64,000 nt of DNA, from NCBI GenBank assembly GCA_029449235.1, contig JANATG010000014.1, positions 806,001 through 870,000 on the forward strand, read 5' to 3'. Each line of letters starts with the position of its first letter. Position 1 is the stretch's first letter. Source of the DNA: Linnemannia schmuckeri (taxonomy: Eukaryota; Mortierellomycota; Mortierellomycetes; Mortierellales; Mortierellaceae). The translations under genes and the position numbers were made by a program. Positions 47,744 to 61,400 of the stretch are shown here, piece by piece. The notes beneath the pieces are model-generated. The model did not search any database and was not told the origin of the DNA. It worked only from the letters and a program-made list of their open reading frames with translations.

Positions 47744-49496
47744 CTTTTACCCTCCTCCTTCCCTCCCCCCCTCTCCTCTTATTCTTCCCACTTATCCCCA
47801 TGCTATAGCCCATCCATTCATCTCGCACTAACATTCTAACCTGCAAACAATACGCTGGCAAAACTAAATATGAGTAAAATAAAATACTATTCAATTCAAT
47901 CGCATGACTCGATTTCAATGTGCCAGGGCTATGGCCAACTGAGTCGTCTAACACGTCCACTCGTTGATTGCAACTTTCACTTTGTCGTTCAATGTCCCTT
48001 CAATCCTTCCTTCAGTTGTTGTTCGAGCAGTACATTAACTAACATACCCCAATCCAGGTCAGCCAGGTCAGCCAAGTCTATTCAGTATCTCTTTTTTTTT
48101 AACCCTTGACCATGGCCCCTTCCTCTTCTGCCCTGTGTTCCTCATCCTTCTTTCCTCTCCTCTCCCTTTCCTTTCTTTCTTTTCTTAATCACGCCAGCCT
48201 CTCACCATCCCTAATTGAACATCCTTTTTTCACTAATCGCCATCCTCCATCCTCTACTACTACCTTACCGCTATTCGACATTCTCTTCTAAAGGGCGCTA
48301 CCATCATCACTCTCCCTTCCTTCCTTCCCTCACGCCTTAAACTCTATGCCTGAATACATACATCTATCCGACAAATATCTCTGACTACCACATGCCATAA
48401 ACATACACGCACATCCTTTGTATTGTAGATATCATTGCACCTCGTCTCGCTACTCTTCTACCTTTTTTTTTTCCTTTTTATCAATTTGCTTCTTCACCAT
48501 TCCTTCTTCTTAATCAACCACCACCCTTTGTTATTTTCTACCACTACACTACTGCTACTATTCTCCACTACCTCATCCCTCTCTATATCCTTCCTATTTT
48601 GTTCTCCTTCCCCCAGTACTAGAAGGAATTAGTCGACTGCCCACCACCATCATCCCCTTCCCCTATCCTTCTATTTACCCATCATCGAAACAACACTTCT
48701 CCCTTTAGGGTTGTCTGCGCGGGAAAACTAGAAGAAAAAAGAGACCCGACTTGCCCTGTTGAATACCACCATAAATATTTTACACCCATCTACCCATACA
48801 TACACAGATACGCACCCTCCTTCATCCCTTCCTTGTCTCCCTAGACTGCGAAGCATCCCCGCCGATCCTCTGTCGAGTGTAGACTGGCTCGATATCCCCA
48901 TGGCATTTTAGAAACTCATCATATCGCCCACCCCTGACTTTCGTCTCGTTTTTGTTTTTTTTTTTTTTTATTTTTTTTATTTTTTTTTTTTAATTCGATC
49001 CTTCTTTTCCTTTCTTCCTTTCTTTTTTTCTTCCTTTCTTCCTTCCTTCTCTGCTTGCTTGCCGTTTATCTCTTACCCCTCCCGCCTCTTTTCCTTCTTA
49101 TCCCTTCTTACTTTCACCCTCCCCCCTTTTCACTACGCCCTCCTCTCTCGCCGCTGTCATCCTTCTCCCTATCCATCGCTCGTCTCGGCACTTTTGTAAT
49201 ACCTCTCTACAGCCGAACAGCGATCGTCTCTTTTTTTCTGCTCTTCGCCCTTAATATCGTCGTTTGTTGGCAGGGAATCAATACCCTCATCGCTCAACCT
49301 CACGTCCGGCCCGCTCTCAATCACACTCCCACTCTCACTCTCTCTCCCCCATGAACGGATACCTTTAGTACCTCTCTTTTCTTGTTGCCATCGGTCTTCC
49401 TTTTCCTCTCCCCCCCGCATCTCCCTCCCCTTCACCTCTTGCTCGACATCCTCCTTCGCCACCACCCCTCACACACTCTCTCCATCCTTCACGATC

Positions 49497-52400
49497 ATGA
49501 CAGCCCATAATATCGATCTGCACGCTGTCGATACAATGTTGCAAAATACCTTACAACTACATCGACAGTTGAACAGGAGTCATCCTGGTGTGACAAGACC
49601 TTCTATCAACTCCCGTCAACAACAGCATCCACCCATCTCCTCAGGACCAAGTCTAGGATCGCCCCTACGGGTAGAAAGTGGGTCGCGGTCTGCCTATAAC
49701 AGCGGCACGAGTTCATCAGCACCAACGGTGGATCGATCCTTCTCCGAGTCATCCTCGAGCGGTATGGGTAGTTCTGAACCGTCGACAGTGGTTGCTTCTC
49801 CTCCCAACTCTTCAGCTCCCAGTCGTGCTTCACACATGATTTCACCCTCCAGTCCCATCACGTCCACGTTCCCGTCACCGCAGATCCCTCGCCTTCCTTC
49901 GTCAGCAACATTCGCGTCCTACAATGATCGTCCTCAGAGACTGGACTCACAGCCAGCCTCAGCACACCCAAGTTCAACACCGTCCAAAGACCTCCCTATC
50001 CTTTCAGTCGACACAGCCTCCTTGCCTCCTTCAACATCAACAACCACGCCTTTCGCTACACCGTACACACGATCCTACACTAAAAGTCTTTCTGCAGGAA
50101 CACAATCACATCCCTATCCATCTCCACAACCCCATACGCGTCGCATTAAGACTTCCCTCGGAGGTATGGCCAACATCGATCACAATGGGCGGCTCGTGCA
50201 TCATCTTCTGGCCGGTCACGACTCAAAGGACGGTGCTGCGACAATTTTCGTTAACGTAAGGGACGTTGCAAAGGATCTGTGGGTGCGTCTGGAGATTCCT
50301 CGAAACATTCCAGTACAAGACGCGCGCGATTTGATCCTGGCGAAATGCCAGCGTACTATGTCACCGCCTTCTGCCCCATCCTCAGTCGCAGAGACCCTCC
50401 AGGTCGACGACGAGTCATCCATACTATATAAGCTCGAGGCACGCTTGGGTCAGACAGCAGACCCAGTACTGTTCGAGAGCAACAATGACCGGGATGGGGA
50501 TTCTAGCAAAACACCAACCCATCGCTCCAAAGGAAATAACAAGTCTGTCCCCTACAATTCTATTTCAGCCTCACACTCGGATCGGTCAATGACCCAGTCG
50601 TCTCACTCGAACAACAGCAACAACAGCAATGGGTCAGTCAACCCATCTCATGGCTCGCTTGATGAGGAGGATATCCAACTAAGGGCGGAGGCCATCATCA
50701 CCCGCTTGGACTTGTTTGCCGACAGCATCAACGGGTTTGGCGACAATGCGGCGCGGATCAACTACACCAGACCTATCACGGTACACGCACAAAGCGGCTC
50801 GGGCCACCAGGACGGTCAATCAGAGCCCATCAAGACACAACATCTGCGGCGACTACTGTCAAACCCATCGATGAACCAAGACGATCACAGCACGAGCCCA
50901 CCAGAGCGGCAAAATCGTGAAGGAGGCCAGAGCCGGATTCCAGGGTGGAGTCATTGGCGTGAACGACACAACAGTCACACCGGCAAAACCGACGTCAATG
51001 AACTTGGTGATGTCCTGATTGATTGCACCGCAGAAGGTCAGGAATACCCAAGCGAAACTGTTCAAAAGAACTGCGAGGCATGGAAGGCTTCCTTTGGGCT
51101 CTTTTGGGTCGCTGCTGTAAGTTTTTGTGGTTTTTCGTGATTTGCTCTGACTATTTGTACTTGACAGCGCAGCTGTGAACATATGATACTAATAAAATGT
51201 CCATTTGATAATGCATGTTTTTCCTCAACAGGGACATTGGCTGGACGATTCACGGCTAATCAACTCGTACCACCTGCAACCTCAAGACGTACTTGAGCTT
51301 CAACGGCGCGATCACTACATCCAATTACCGCCGCCAGGAAGCAACCTGACTTACTACGACCATTACGCAGAAGGTGTCCTGTTCAAACTATCCAAGAAGA
51401 ACAGGCCCGTCAGCATGTTTTCCAACAATAATGGCAAGGAGTCCACTGGGGTTTGGAAAGAGCGGTGGGTTGTCATGCAAGGCTCCAGGTTACTCATCTA
51501 TCACAAACGAAAGGTATGTCTTACCACTTTTTACATACTTGACGCCACCAAATAAGTTGAAAAAAATATTTGACGCTTATTATTGGACGACGTATATAGG
51601 ATGTGAACAAAAAGGCCATCGACCTTCCAGCGCCACTAAATTTTGTCACAAGGACACTGCCACAGAGTTCTCGACAAATGTTCAAATTCACACCTTCCGC
51701 CACATCTCTGTCCACCACCATGATCTCACTCGACATTTCTTCTGATCCTATGGTTCCAAAACTTTGTTTCCGAGGCGCAAGTGAGCATGTAAGTTCTACT
51801 ATCACTTTCACATTACTTTCATCATTCATTGCAGATTTATATCCATTTCCTAACTGCTCTCGTACGTCACTCTTTCTTTCATAATTTCCTCCGCAGGACA
51901 TAAACCATTGGATCAGGATCTTTAACTCGCTCAACAGCAACACCGCTCCGTTAGCCTCCCCCATGTTTTACGGGGGACCAGGATCACCAATGACTGCAGG
52001 ATCCGATATGGGGGCACTCTCCAACGCTCTCACAGGCTTCTCTCCCGAACGCCGGAGGGTCCAGACTACCAGCACGGCCTTCTCTAATGACGCATCCACT
52101 GTGCCATCCATCAATCCAGTCTTGATCTCGAACGCAGCCGCAGCTATATCAAACTTGCAGAGTCACCAGATTAACACAAACAACTCTAATGGAAGCCATA
52201 ATCAATGCCGCAACCTCAATCAAGCCAACCATCTCAAAGGCGTCCCCAGTCTCGACAACAAGGAGCTGAATTTGCTTCATCATCACCCGCTCAACGTCAC
52301 CTCCAAAGAGGATATTCGCCGTAGAGCCATAACCGAACCCAACCGTCATCGGCTGATGAACCCACAGCAACAGCGCGGCCACATCAAGCATTCTTCGAAA

Positions 52401-55400
52401 GGTACCTAGTAGCCCTTTCGTTTTATTTGTGGTGAAGTAGCCTTCTGTTTTAACTAGAACTAACAACGTCAGTAATTATTTACAATTGTAGTATCGGTAA
52501 CAGATATGGACACCAAAGCTACGGGATCCGTGGACGTATCAAATGTTTCAGAGGCGCCCTTCAGTCTCGATTCACCTCCCGGGAGAAAGAGGCGTCCAGT
52601 ACTTGGAACAGAATATCTTGACAATGCCAGCCAAATCCTCCTGGCTACGTCTAGCGCACGATCGTCTACGGCACCGGTGTACTCTGGATATGTTTGGCTC
52701 TACATTCCTCAAGCTACAGATGCATGGGAGAAGGATACAAGAGAACGCCAACCTATCAGTAACGCTGACTCGCCGGATGCGCCTACGAGGGGTTCGCCAA
52801 CGTCACAAGCCAGCAGCTCCAACAAGGCCTCCGGTCGCTATGTCAAGTGTTTTGCTGCGATCAACGATCAAGGTCATTTTCAGTGGGTTGAGGTCAAGAA
52901 GCAGAATGACTTGGGACACGAGCAGGACGTCAAGGCGGATATCAAGAGCTCATCTCGATCCAGCTATGGTATTCAGCTCGTGCCACCAACGAAGCACACA
53001 GAATCACCCAGCCGCCGGCATGCAGAAGGCACATCAGAAGGCCCAGAGATGGTGCCAATCACCTCCACGGAATCTGGAAAGAAATGCAAGGACCTCATCC
53101 AAGCCTCTATGTCCAACAAGTTGCGCCTCTACTTCTTTTGCATCAAAATTTCACCATCTGCATTGAAAGAGGTTTTGATCAGCATGGTTCCTGAGAATCC
53201 CTCGCCAACTACCTCACCGTCGGCTGTCATATTGGAACCCATTCCAGCAATTGCCTCTGCTTCCAGCGGGGCAGCCAAAGTGGCCAGTAGGGTTCGCCAT
53301 CGACTTTCGTCCTCTCTCTCGACCTTGACGACTTCTGCCAAACCTCCTTTGCCCAATGTCAAATCTCAGTCTCATTCAGGATCGATCTCTAAGGGTAAGA
53401 ATGCCACCTGGCCTACAATAGTGCCACTCATCGACAAAGAAGGAAGCCTGCTGCACCCGTCAGTCGCGCCTGGATCATCGTCTTATCGGTCCATGTCTCA
53501 CAAGGTGTCGAGTTCGTCGCTCCAGTCGCCCTGCACTGGTATTACGACATTACCGCCCCCAAACTCTTCGTCTTGGCTTCAGAGCAAAGATGGCGATGGA
53601 CAGATGGTACAAAGTCCCGCTTCAGCAGGCTCACCAGACCCAGAGTCTCCCTTATCCTCCACTTCGTCAAGCAGCAACGTCCTCACTCTGGCACAAGGGC
53701 TCCAAAAGGCGGCACGTTTGACTCGATCTCATTCTGGATCCGATGCTCTTGTTGGTATTGGGCATTCTGGCTACGACGGCGAGGCATTTGGATCACGCTC
53801 TGCAGGATCTTCACCCAATGCTTTTATTACACGGCCCAAGATGACTCTGTCGGAAGTGATGGCAGCCAAGCAAGCATCGATCCCAGACTCAGCGGCGACT
53901 TTGGAGCAATCCAAGTTACTTCAGCAACAAATCGACCTTCAGCAGGGTCAGCAAAGGATGGATGAGCAATGGGCGCAATCAATGGCTCAAAATCAACATC
54001 ACCAGCCCCTTCAAGAACCAGTGAACTTGGAGCCTTCTCGATCGACTTCAGAGGCTATTCGTGCGACCTGCCCCTTTTTGGAATTGAACAGAGACAGCGA
54101 CGACATAGATTCTGACCAGCAACCCGTGATTACTCTGAAGGGCTACACCGAGACCGAGGAAGGCTGGAAGATTCTCCAATGGGCACTTGAAAAGTTCTTG
54201 GGTAAGCTCAGTTTCCTGTTCACAGTAGTATAACGTTGCACTACTCGGTTTCTGGATTGCCAATGAAAAGCAACTAACAATGATACTTGTATTTCTGTTT
54301 TTTTTTCTAGATGAACCAATTCAAGAACACAACTCGGCGTTGCCGCCGGACGACACACTTATCCCGTCATACAACCTTCCACCAGAAGTTCAGCTGTCGG
54401 AAAAAGCTCATATATTTTTGAGTGCCAAGGCGTCGCTGGTTGAGGAGGCCCACCTGGCAGCATCTATGGCAGCTGTTGATGCTGTACGGAGTCCAACGCC
54501 CGATATTACTCGTCATGATTCTGGACTACCTACAACAGCCGCCTCGTTTTCAGGCGTTAACGGTAGCGGTGGCAGCGGCGTGACAATGGCAGGACCCACA
54601 GCAACGACTGGATCCTCTAATGGCCCTGTTGCACAGATCCGAGCGACGAGTGTGAGTTTGACGCGATGGATGAATCTTTCAGGGGGTGGGGACAGGGACA
54701 AGAACAAGGTTCGTGGGAAATAAACTTTGCGAATTTTATGTACTGTTTTTTCGGCTCCGTTTTACAGTTGAATTAATGCATTGTTTTGATGTGCCCATGA
54801 CTTTTTTCACTTTGTAGAAGGGAGCAGCGACCCATCGTGCTTCGTCTTCGGCATCAGCAGCTTCTCTTCATGCCGCGATCTCTCTCCTGCCAGGCCCAGA
54901 TCAGCACAATAACAAGCAAGTACATGTTGTCGAGGCAGTCGGCCAACCTCCATCGACATCTTCGAGCTCGAACAAAGCAGGGACAGGAAGTGGATCGTTT
55001 TCAGGAGCACAAACCAAGCGAGGACTGTCCGCTGCCAACGTTTTGTCGCTCTCTGTGGGTTCAGGAACCAGCCTATTCCGCCCTCGACCACGTTTAAACC
55101 AGCAACGATCTGCGGACGAATTGCCCAAGATACTTAACCAGAGTAAGCTCGACGCCGCAGGGCTCCAACTCTGCGAGAGCGAGCAGCAACAACAACACAT
55201 TGCTGGAGAGTATGACCAGACCACATTGTCTTGCTACATTGGGCTTTCTTCCGACGAACAAGGCAGAGGACGCTCAGGGTCAATTGGAGCAGGAGGACGA
55301 GGACGTTACACAACTTCTGCAGCCATGATGCACACTACCGGATACAGCACGAACGAAATCTCCAGTGGCAGCAACAACGGTACAAGCACAGCGACGAGTA

Positions 55401-56536
55401 GACCTGGATCCAAAGGAAAGACGTGCTCTGTGGACAAGGATTTTCAAGTTTTGGCGACCAACGACAACAATTTGTCACCTCCGTCATCATCTGAGCCTGG
55501 ATCTGGGCCTCCCCAACAACACTGGCCATACCGAGGCAAGGTCTTGGGATCAACCAACAGCACGCCGCCAAACTCGAACCGCAAGACGGAATTCATCGCT
55601 GTCATTTCAGCCGCCGCTGCGCTGTCACCGCCTTCGTCTATGTCGTCTTCGTCATCGTCATCGTCATCTTTGACAAAAAAATCTATGCAGACGATGGCCA
55701 TGTCGACAGGAAATCAGCAAGATGGAGCTGAAGGAGGGAAAGAAGAAGGAGCGCTTCATGAGGTTAAGGAAGGGTCTGAAAAGGCTGTGCCTTCTCATTT
55801 CCAGGACGATGGGTATGATTCGTTAACAGCAACGGATCGACCGCCTCCTTTGCCTGCACGGCCTCTTGGCGAGATATCGCCCAGTAACCGTACCAGTCGC
55901 AGCAGTCTGTATTCTTTGCACGGACCAGAGTTTTTGACAGTCAAGGCTGCCGAGTTTCAACATTTCAGTGGACGCAACAACTATAACAACACCAACAACA
56001 CCAGCAGCATCAATAAGAACAAGAACGATGGTTACGGCAACAACGGCGGCGACGGAATGCTTCAGCTGGCCGAGATTGGTTACGATCTTGGATTGTCGTT
56101 GAGTGAGCTAGAGAACCCTGATGGTTCCCTTCGGACACCTATCTTTGTGGACAGTCGTCAACAAAAACAGCAGCAACAACAGCAATATCAACATACACAA
56201 CACGTTCCACAAGCGACAACAACATTATTGTCTTCCTCAGTGCCATCTCGACACGGCTTCGGAGGTCTTGGTGTAGATGAAAGCCAACATGGCGAATTGT
56301 ATTCGTGCTCGCCTCCCTCGTTGTCGTCGTCGTTGACGCATCCATTGGATTTAACCAGACAGTCGTTGATGGTGCTGGGGCCGAGAAACAGGGGAGGAGG
56401 AGGAGGAAGTGGAAGCGGAGGCGCAGGAGGTGAAGGAAGTTCTTCGTTGGGTAACAAGAAGCATCATACTGTACTTGGTGCTGGTCGAGCGGCTGTTACA
56501 GGAGTCTTGGGCAAGTTCCGCAAGAGCGTTGGCTAA
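49497..56536 (+). CDS. Large RA-PH domain protein, probable Ras-family effector/adaptor
   Basis: Seven exons: 49497-51116, 51232-51513, 51600-51788, 51897-52401, 52492-54201, 54311-54708 and 54818-56536. Phases agree and give 2140 residues. Most of the protein is disordered (Ser, Pro, Gln, Asn). Near residue 240 an RA-type (Ras-association) beginning is seen (IFVNVRDVAKDLWVRLEIPR, then VQDARDLILAKCQ). Its second half appears near 500-570 (VLIDCTAEG..., GHWLDDSRLINSYHL, DVLELQRRDHY). A PH domain follows at about 580-700 (EGVLFKLSKKN, KERWVVMQGSRLLIYHKRK, HDINHWIRIFNSL). A second PH-like segment may lie at about 930-1100 (YVWLYIP, GRYVKCFAAINDQGHF, LRLYFFCIKI). RA-PH tandems in MRL and Grb7 adaptors bind Ras-type GTPases and phosphoinositides at membranes; by analogy this may link a GTPase to polarised growth. 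Intron 6 has a GTTCGT donor. Confidence 0.85.
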
Positions 56537-58407
56537 AATGCCACCTCATTCATTTTGTATTTTATGTTATGACTCCAAAAGCACAAATGTATATTACTAT
56601 CTCTTTTACTTCGAGGCACGCATTTAGCATTGTGATTGTGGAAAATTTTAATGCATCAATGCATTTGCTAGTTTTTATGCCTGGGAAGGGGGCCGACGGG
56701 AAGACATCACATTTTAAATACCATCTATTGATAATGATTCACATGTGCATGCAGCAGAGATTGCAAGAAGAAAAAAAAAGGGAAATCGCGCTAAAGGGGG
56801 TAAGCGAATGCAACATCAACATCAACGACAAGAAGGGATCTGCCTTCTTTATCCGATAACTGCTTTCTCCGAAGACACACAGGATGGAAGTCGGCTTAAC
56901 ACCAACAAAATGCACTAAAAAAAGATTATGGCCCCTGCGGAAATCATTACAAAAAAATCAAGGGAGGGGAAGAAGAGGAAGGACAAGGAAGCAAGAGAAA
57001 AAAAAGGGAAGAGATAAAACGATGCGAGAACCCCGTATGTAGAGTTGTGAAATGTGCTTTTTATCGGATGTGCGGGTCAAACCGCGGAGCGCGACGAAGG
57101 ATGAAGTGAAAAGTTAGCGTAAGCAAAGCAAAGGGGGAGGCCATTAGACAAAACGTCCGCAGCCAGCCAGCCATTCAGCCAGTGTGCTGAGAGTGGTGAT
57201 TGTGGTTGTTTACAATAAAGACGTGAAATCAAAATTGAAACTTCGTGTCGCTGAATCGCCAGAGAGGGGAGGGAGAAAGGAAATGGTATTAGATCTGGAC
57301 TGGCGGGAGGGATGGGGCACGGCCACTGCCAAAACAGAGACAGCACGGGGTGAGGTATATTGGTTATAGCTGGACATACTTGTGTGCACAACAAGATGGA
57401 TTTGGGCGTCGACATGAACATGTCGATGCAGTGTCTTTTATCGGGTTAAAAAGATCGTTTGAATTGAATTGAATCGGGGGATCGGGGGAAAGTGCAGAGA
57501 AGAGGGTGCAGAGGAGAGAAGAATAGAGTTTTTTATATTTCGATACAGAAGACGTGGTGTATGAACGATTTGGGCTGGCGGAACTTGGGAGAGACCTTGT
57601 GTGAACTTTATCTACAAGATGACAAGATGCGGACTCTAGATTTTTCTTCTTGGGACCCTTCTGTCGGCGAGAGAAATAATGAAGCGACTAAGAAAGAAAA
57701 GAACGGCGTAGAAAGAGGAAAGGAAACGAAACGAAAAGAAGAGGAAGAAGAGAAGGAAATATGGGGAATTGAGAGAATATATTATCGTCATTCCCTGGGT
57801 ATAAGGGTGCGTGGCGTGGCTAGTTCTTGTCCTTAGTCCATGACTTGTTAGTTGGTCGTGATGTTCGTATGTGTTTTTGATACATGTTCGATCATTCATT
57901 CATTTCGTTTGTTCGTTCTCTGTTTTTTTCCTTCGTGTCATGTTTCAACTCAACGGCTTGGCCTTGGTCAGCCACCCCTCCCTCCCCCACTCGCGAACGC
58001 TCCTTATTCTTCCTTCGCGCTGATTGATTGGACACACACACTTTCTCTCTTCTTTTTTTTCCTATCACCGTTTTTCCTTTCTGTCTTTCCCTCTCTCTCT
58101 CCCCCCCCCCCCTCTCTCCCCCCTCTCTCTCCCCCTCTCTCGATTTTCTCCTCTTTTTCCTTCCTTCCTTCCTTCCTTCACTCTCTCTCTCCGCACTCAC
58201 GTTGTTTCTTTCTTTCTTCGTCAACTCTAGCTCGCTCAGCTCATTCCTACCCTCACTCACTTACTCACTCGCACTCTCTTCCATACCAGCCAGGCCCATT
58301 CACAACCACTACACCCCCCCCCCACTTCCTTCATTTCCTCGCTCCTCCTTTGCGCTGAACGAACAAGATAAAAAAGAGAGAGTCTACCCAACATAATTCA
58401 CAGCCAT
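56537..58407. other. Intergenic spacer
   Basis: No supported gene. 56760-57800 is purine-rich on the plus strand (GGAGAGG, GAAAGAAAAG). From about 57880 to 58370 it is C/T-rich, with a C12 run at 58101-58112 and (TTCC)n near 58160-58180, which marks the leader of the histidine kinase gene. Confidence 0.6.
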
Positions 58408-61400
58408 ATGGAATCAGACAATCCATCGCGTGCTCCCTCCGAGATCGACCCCGACACCCAACGGATCGCATCACTTGACACAAGCGACATGGACACTGAA
58501 AACTCGTCCATCACTACCACCCCTAGCGGCCTCCGTCTCGTTGACAATGGCGACTTTTTATTTGAGCCACAAACAGTCGACTCCAACAACGACGACGACA
58601 AGGCTCGCAACGCCGATAGTGACATCTTCACCTCCGTAGCAGCACAGCAGCAACAGCAGGAAGAGAGACGCCAAGCTCAGCAGCAACAACTGCAGGAAGA
58701 GCAGCAACAACAGCAGCAGGAAGAGGAATTTTATCAACAACAACAACTAATAAACAGCAACACTATCGCACAATCAGACGGCAATAACAACTCCCACCAC
58801 CATCATCAAGGGCCGTCCTCAAACCCTCTCCGGCAAAAAATGATCATATTGCACCCTGCTCTCGTTGCTGAGCAACTGCCCTCTACAAAGGCCCCTACCG
58901 TCTATGCCCTCGCCTCGTCTGTTCCCTTCCCAACAGTCAATCAACTCTCCATCAACCTCCCCAACCAACCGACTACCTCAGAGAAGGTCGCCGTGCCCTT
59001 CAAAACCATCCTTCACACACCCACTGTCAATGTCGTATCCGAACCTGGTAAGATGCCTCCTGCCATATCCATCGACGAACTCTCCCCGGTAATCAACACC
59101 ACGCCAAGCGATGCCATGGATATTGATCCTATTCAGCAAACTCCATCACAAGTACCCTACGCACTATCGACCGTCGACGCTGGTGAGCAGCAACCCAATG
59201 AAGATGACGTGCATTCTTACTTTGCAGCATCCAATCACCCTCCTCGACCACAGGCGCAGCTGCCCAACGGCTCTTCCACGCCCAGTAGCAGAACAACCTC
59301 TCCACTGCCTGGCTCAGCAGTGAACGGATGGTCCAAGATGGACACAGGATTGATTTCACCGCCCCTTTCGACAACTTTTTTCACTCCACCCTCAAACTCG
59401 ACCCGGATGCCTGTTCACCACGCCGTGTTTGACCAGCAACTGGACCCCAATCTCGTCCAGCGGACAGCAGAGGCGCAACAAATTCAGTCAGATGCAGCGG
59501 CTACGGCGGCAGGCGAGAGTGTATCAATTGGATCAAGGACAACAGTTTTTGGTTTTGCGCCGTTGGTCAATCCTGCCGATCAGCAGGCCAACATGAAGTC
59601 GAGCGAAGAAAGGGTCTTGAGCGACGGACACTGCCGAACCATACCCCTGGACAGTCCCTCTCGTCAGTCTGGCCATGCTAGACAAGCTACACCTGCTGTC
59701 GATCCCACCGGAGTTCCACATGTGCGGGCAGGAATTTCTCCATCATTAAATTTGGATCAGGTTGAGACGAGACCGGTGGAACAGCAGAAGGAGGCTTCAG
59801 TGGAGTCACTGGTCAACTCAAAGGACTGGAGTACAACAGGACTTGGTCCTCGATCGAGCTGGCCTGTGGAACTGTCGGTTCTGATGCCAATGCTGATGCG
59901 CTCTGCTTCTCCCTTGGCTATCTACTGGGGCGAACAGTGTCTTCTCATCTACAACGACGTAAGTGCTGCACCCAGGTCTCGTTTATTCAGTGGATTAATT
60001 TTTTCACTGGTATTTCTGCTGTTGTGGTTATGGTTGTGGTTATGGTTGCTGGTTGGTGGTTGAGGTAGAAAAAGACAGTGAATTGAGTGAGTGAACTACT
60101 ACAACAGGTTTGACCATAAAAGGAAAGAATTAGGATGATGGCATACCCGAAACAGGAACGCGACATAGCGTACTTGTTTTTTAGACCCATTCATTTCTAC
60201 ATCCCTTTTTACAATATCCCAGAGATGAAGAGAGAAAGGCGAGGAAAAAGAAAGAAAAGAAAGAAAAAAGGCTTACAATGGCGAATGAAAGACATGGACG
60301 TTGAAATGACTATGGATACACGAGTGAACATACCAGCAGTAGGACGAAGGAGACCAATCTAGATCGTACTTTATTGAGGTGATTGCGCGCACTGAACGAT
60401 TTCAATCTAAACGAGGGGTTTTTTTTTTTTTTTTGCTTTGTTTATTTTTTGTGCTTCTTTGTTGTTTCTAGTGTTTTCCTATTCTTGTTTTTCTGTTTTC
60501 GACAGGCAGGAAAGTTGGCCTCGACAACAAATGGCCGTGATTGGTGTGCAACTCTAAAAGCGGTCGGACAAACAGCCCGACCCTTGGTTTCCTTTTGCGA
60601 ATGAGCACTAAAAACATGCGACAATTTTTCGGCCGCCGCCGTTTGTCATCGCCGCCTGCGAAGGGTGGGAGAAAAGAAAAGAAATCAAAGGGCAGCAGCA
60701 CTGACGTGGCCTGCTCAGTGAGCAGTTGTGATATCGCTCGGGGTCAAGGGACTGTCCAGTTGACAAATCTGTCAGAGGAAAGGCGCATTATGGCGAACAA
60801 ATAAGAAGAAAAACACACCTCGCAATAACACCTGGTCAATTATAACGCTAAAATCGTCATTGTTTCTCGTTTCCTTCACCCACCATTGTTTGCTCATCAT
60901 AGGCATGGCGGCCGATACTGAAGCAAAAGCACCCCCTCGGTAAACAATCTACTTTTTTTTGCTTCTCTTGTTGAAGATTGTAGCCGTTCGGCGCTCTCTT
61001 ATGCGACTTCGGCGTACACTTGCAGATGGTGCAGATGTGTCCTTGATGTCAAAGAACTCAATTGCTTTTTGATGGCGTGAAGTCGTTATGTATGATGTCT
61101 CCAAAAAGACCTAACTGTTTGTTATGTGCATAAATCTTAACAATGTTGAAAATACTTGTGTTTTTCTTGAATAGCAATGGGTCAACCTGGAGCAACTGTT
61201 TGGAGCGAAATCTGGGATGTCCTTGGTCCACAGATGGCTGAAGTGAGAAAACTCGGCCGCGGTAGCGACAACAAGGGCCTTCGTTTGGATCTCCACCGGT
61301 AAAGTGTCATTTTCATTGACTTTGTGTTCGCGTTCGGTCCGACTAATGATCCTCGATGGAATATGGGAATGCTTTTGAGTAACAAGTTATTAATTAATTT

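Larger units (their letters stand above)
42798..49496. other. Gene-free 6.7 kb region
   Basis: No supported gene, tRNA or transposon. 43520-43660 and 44280-44520 are plus-strand purine-rich. 45090-45110 is A21. 46700-47060 is again purine-rich. From about 47540 to 49480 the plus strand is C/T-rich, with T27 at 47717-47743 and many CTTTC/CCTTCC runs. This last part is probably promoter and leader of the RA-PH gene. Open frames up to 211 codons have repetitive translations (KKK/RRE or FFF/SLS) and no motif. Confidence 0.6.

Noticed and set aside
47325..47960. 211-codon open frame on the minus strand
   Set aside because: Contains a Lys/Arg/Glu run produced by T27 and neighbouring C/T words. No domain.
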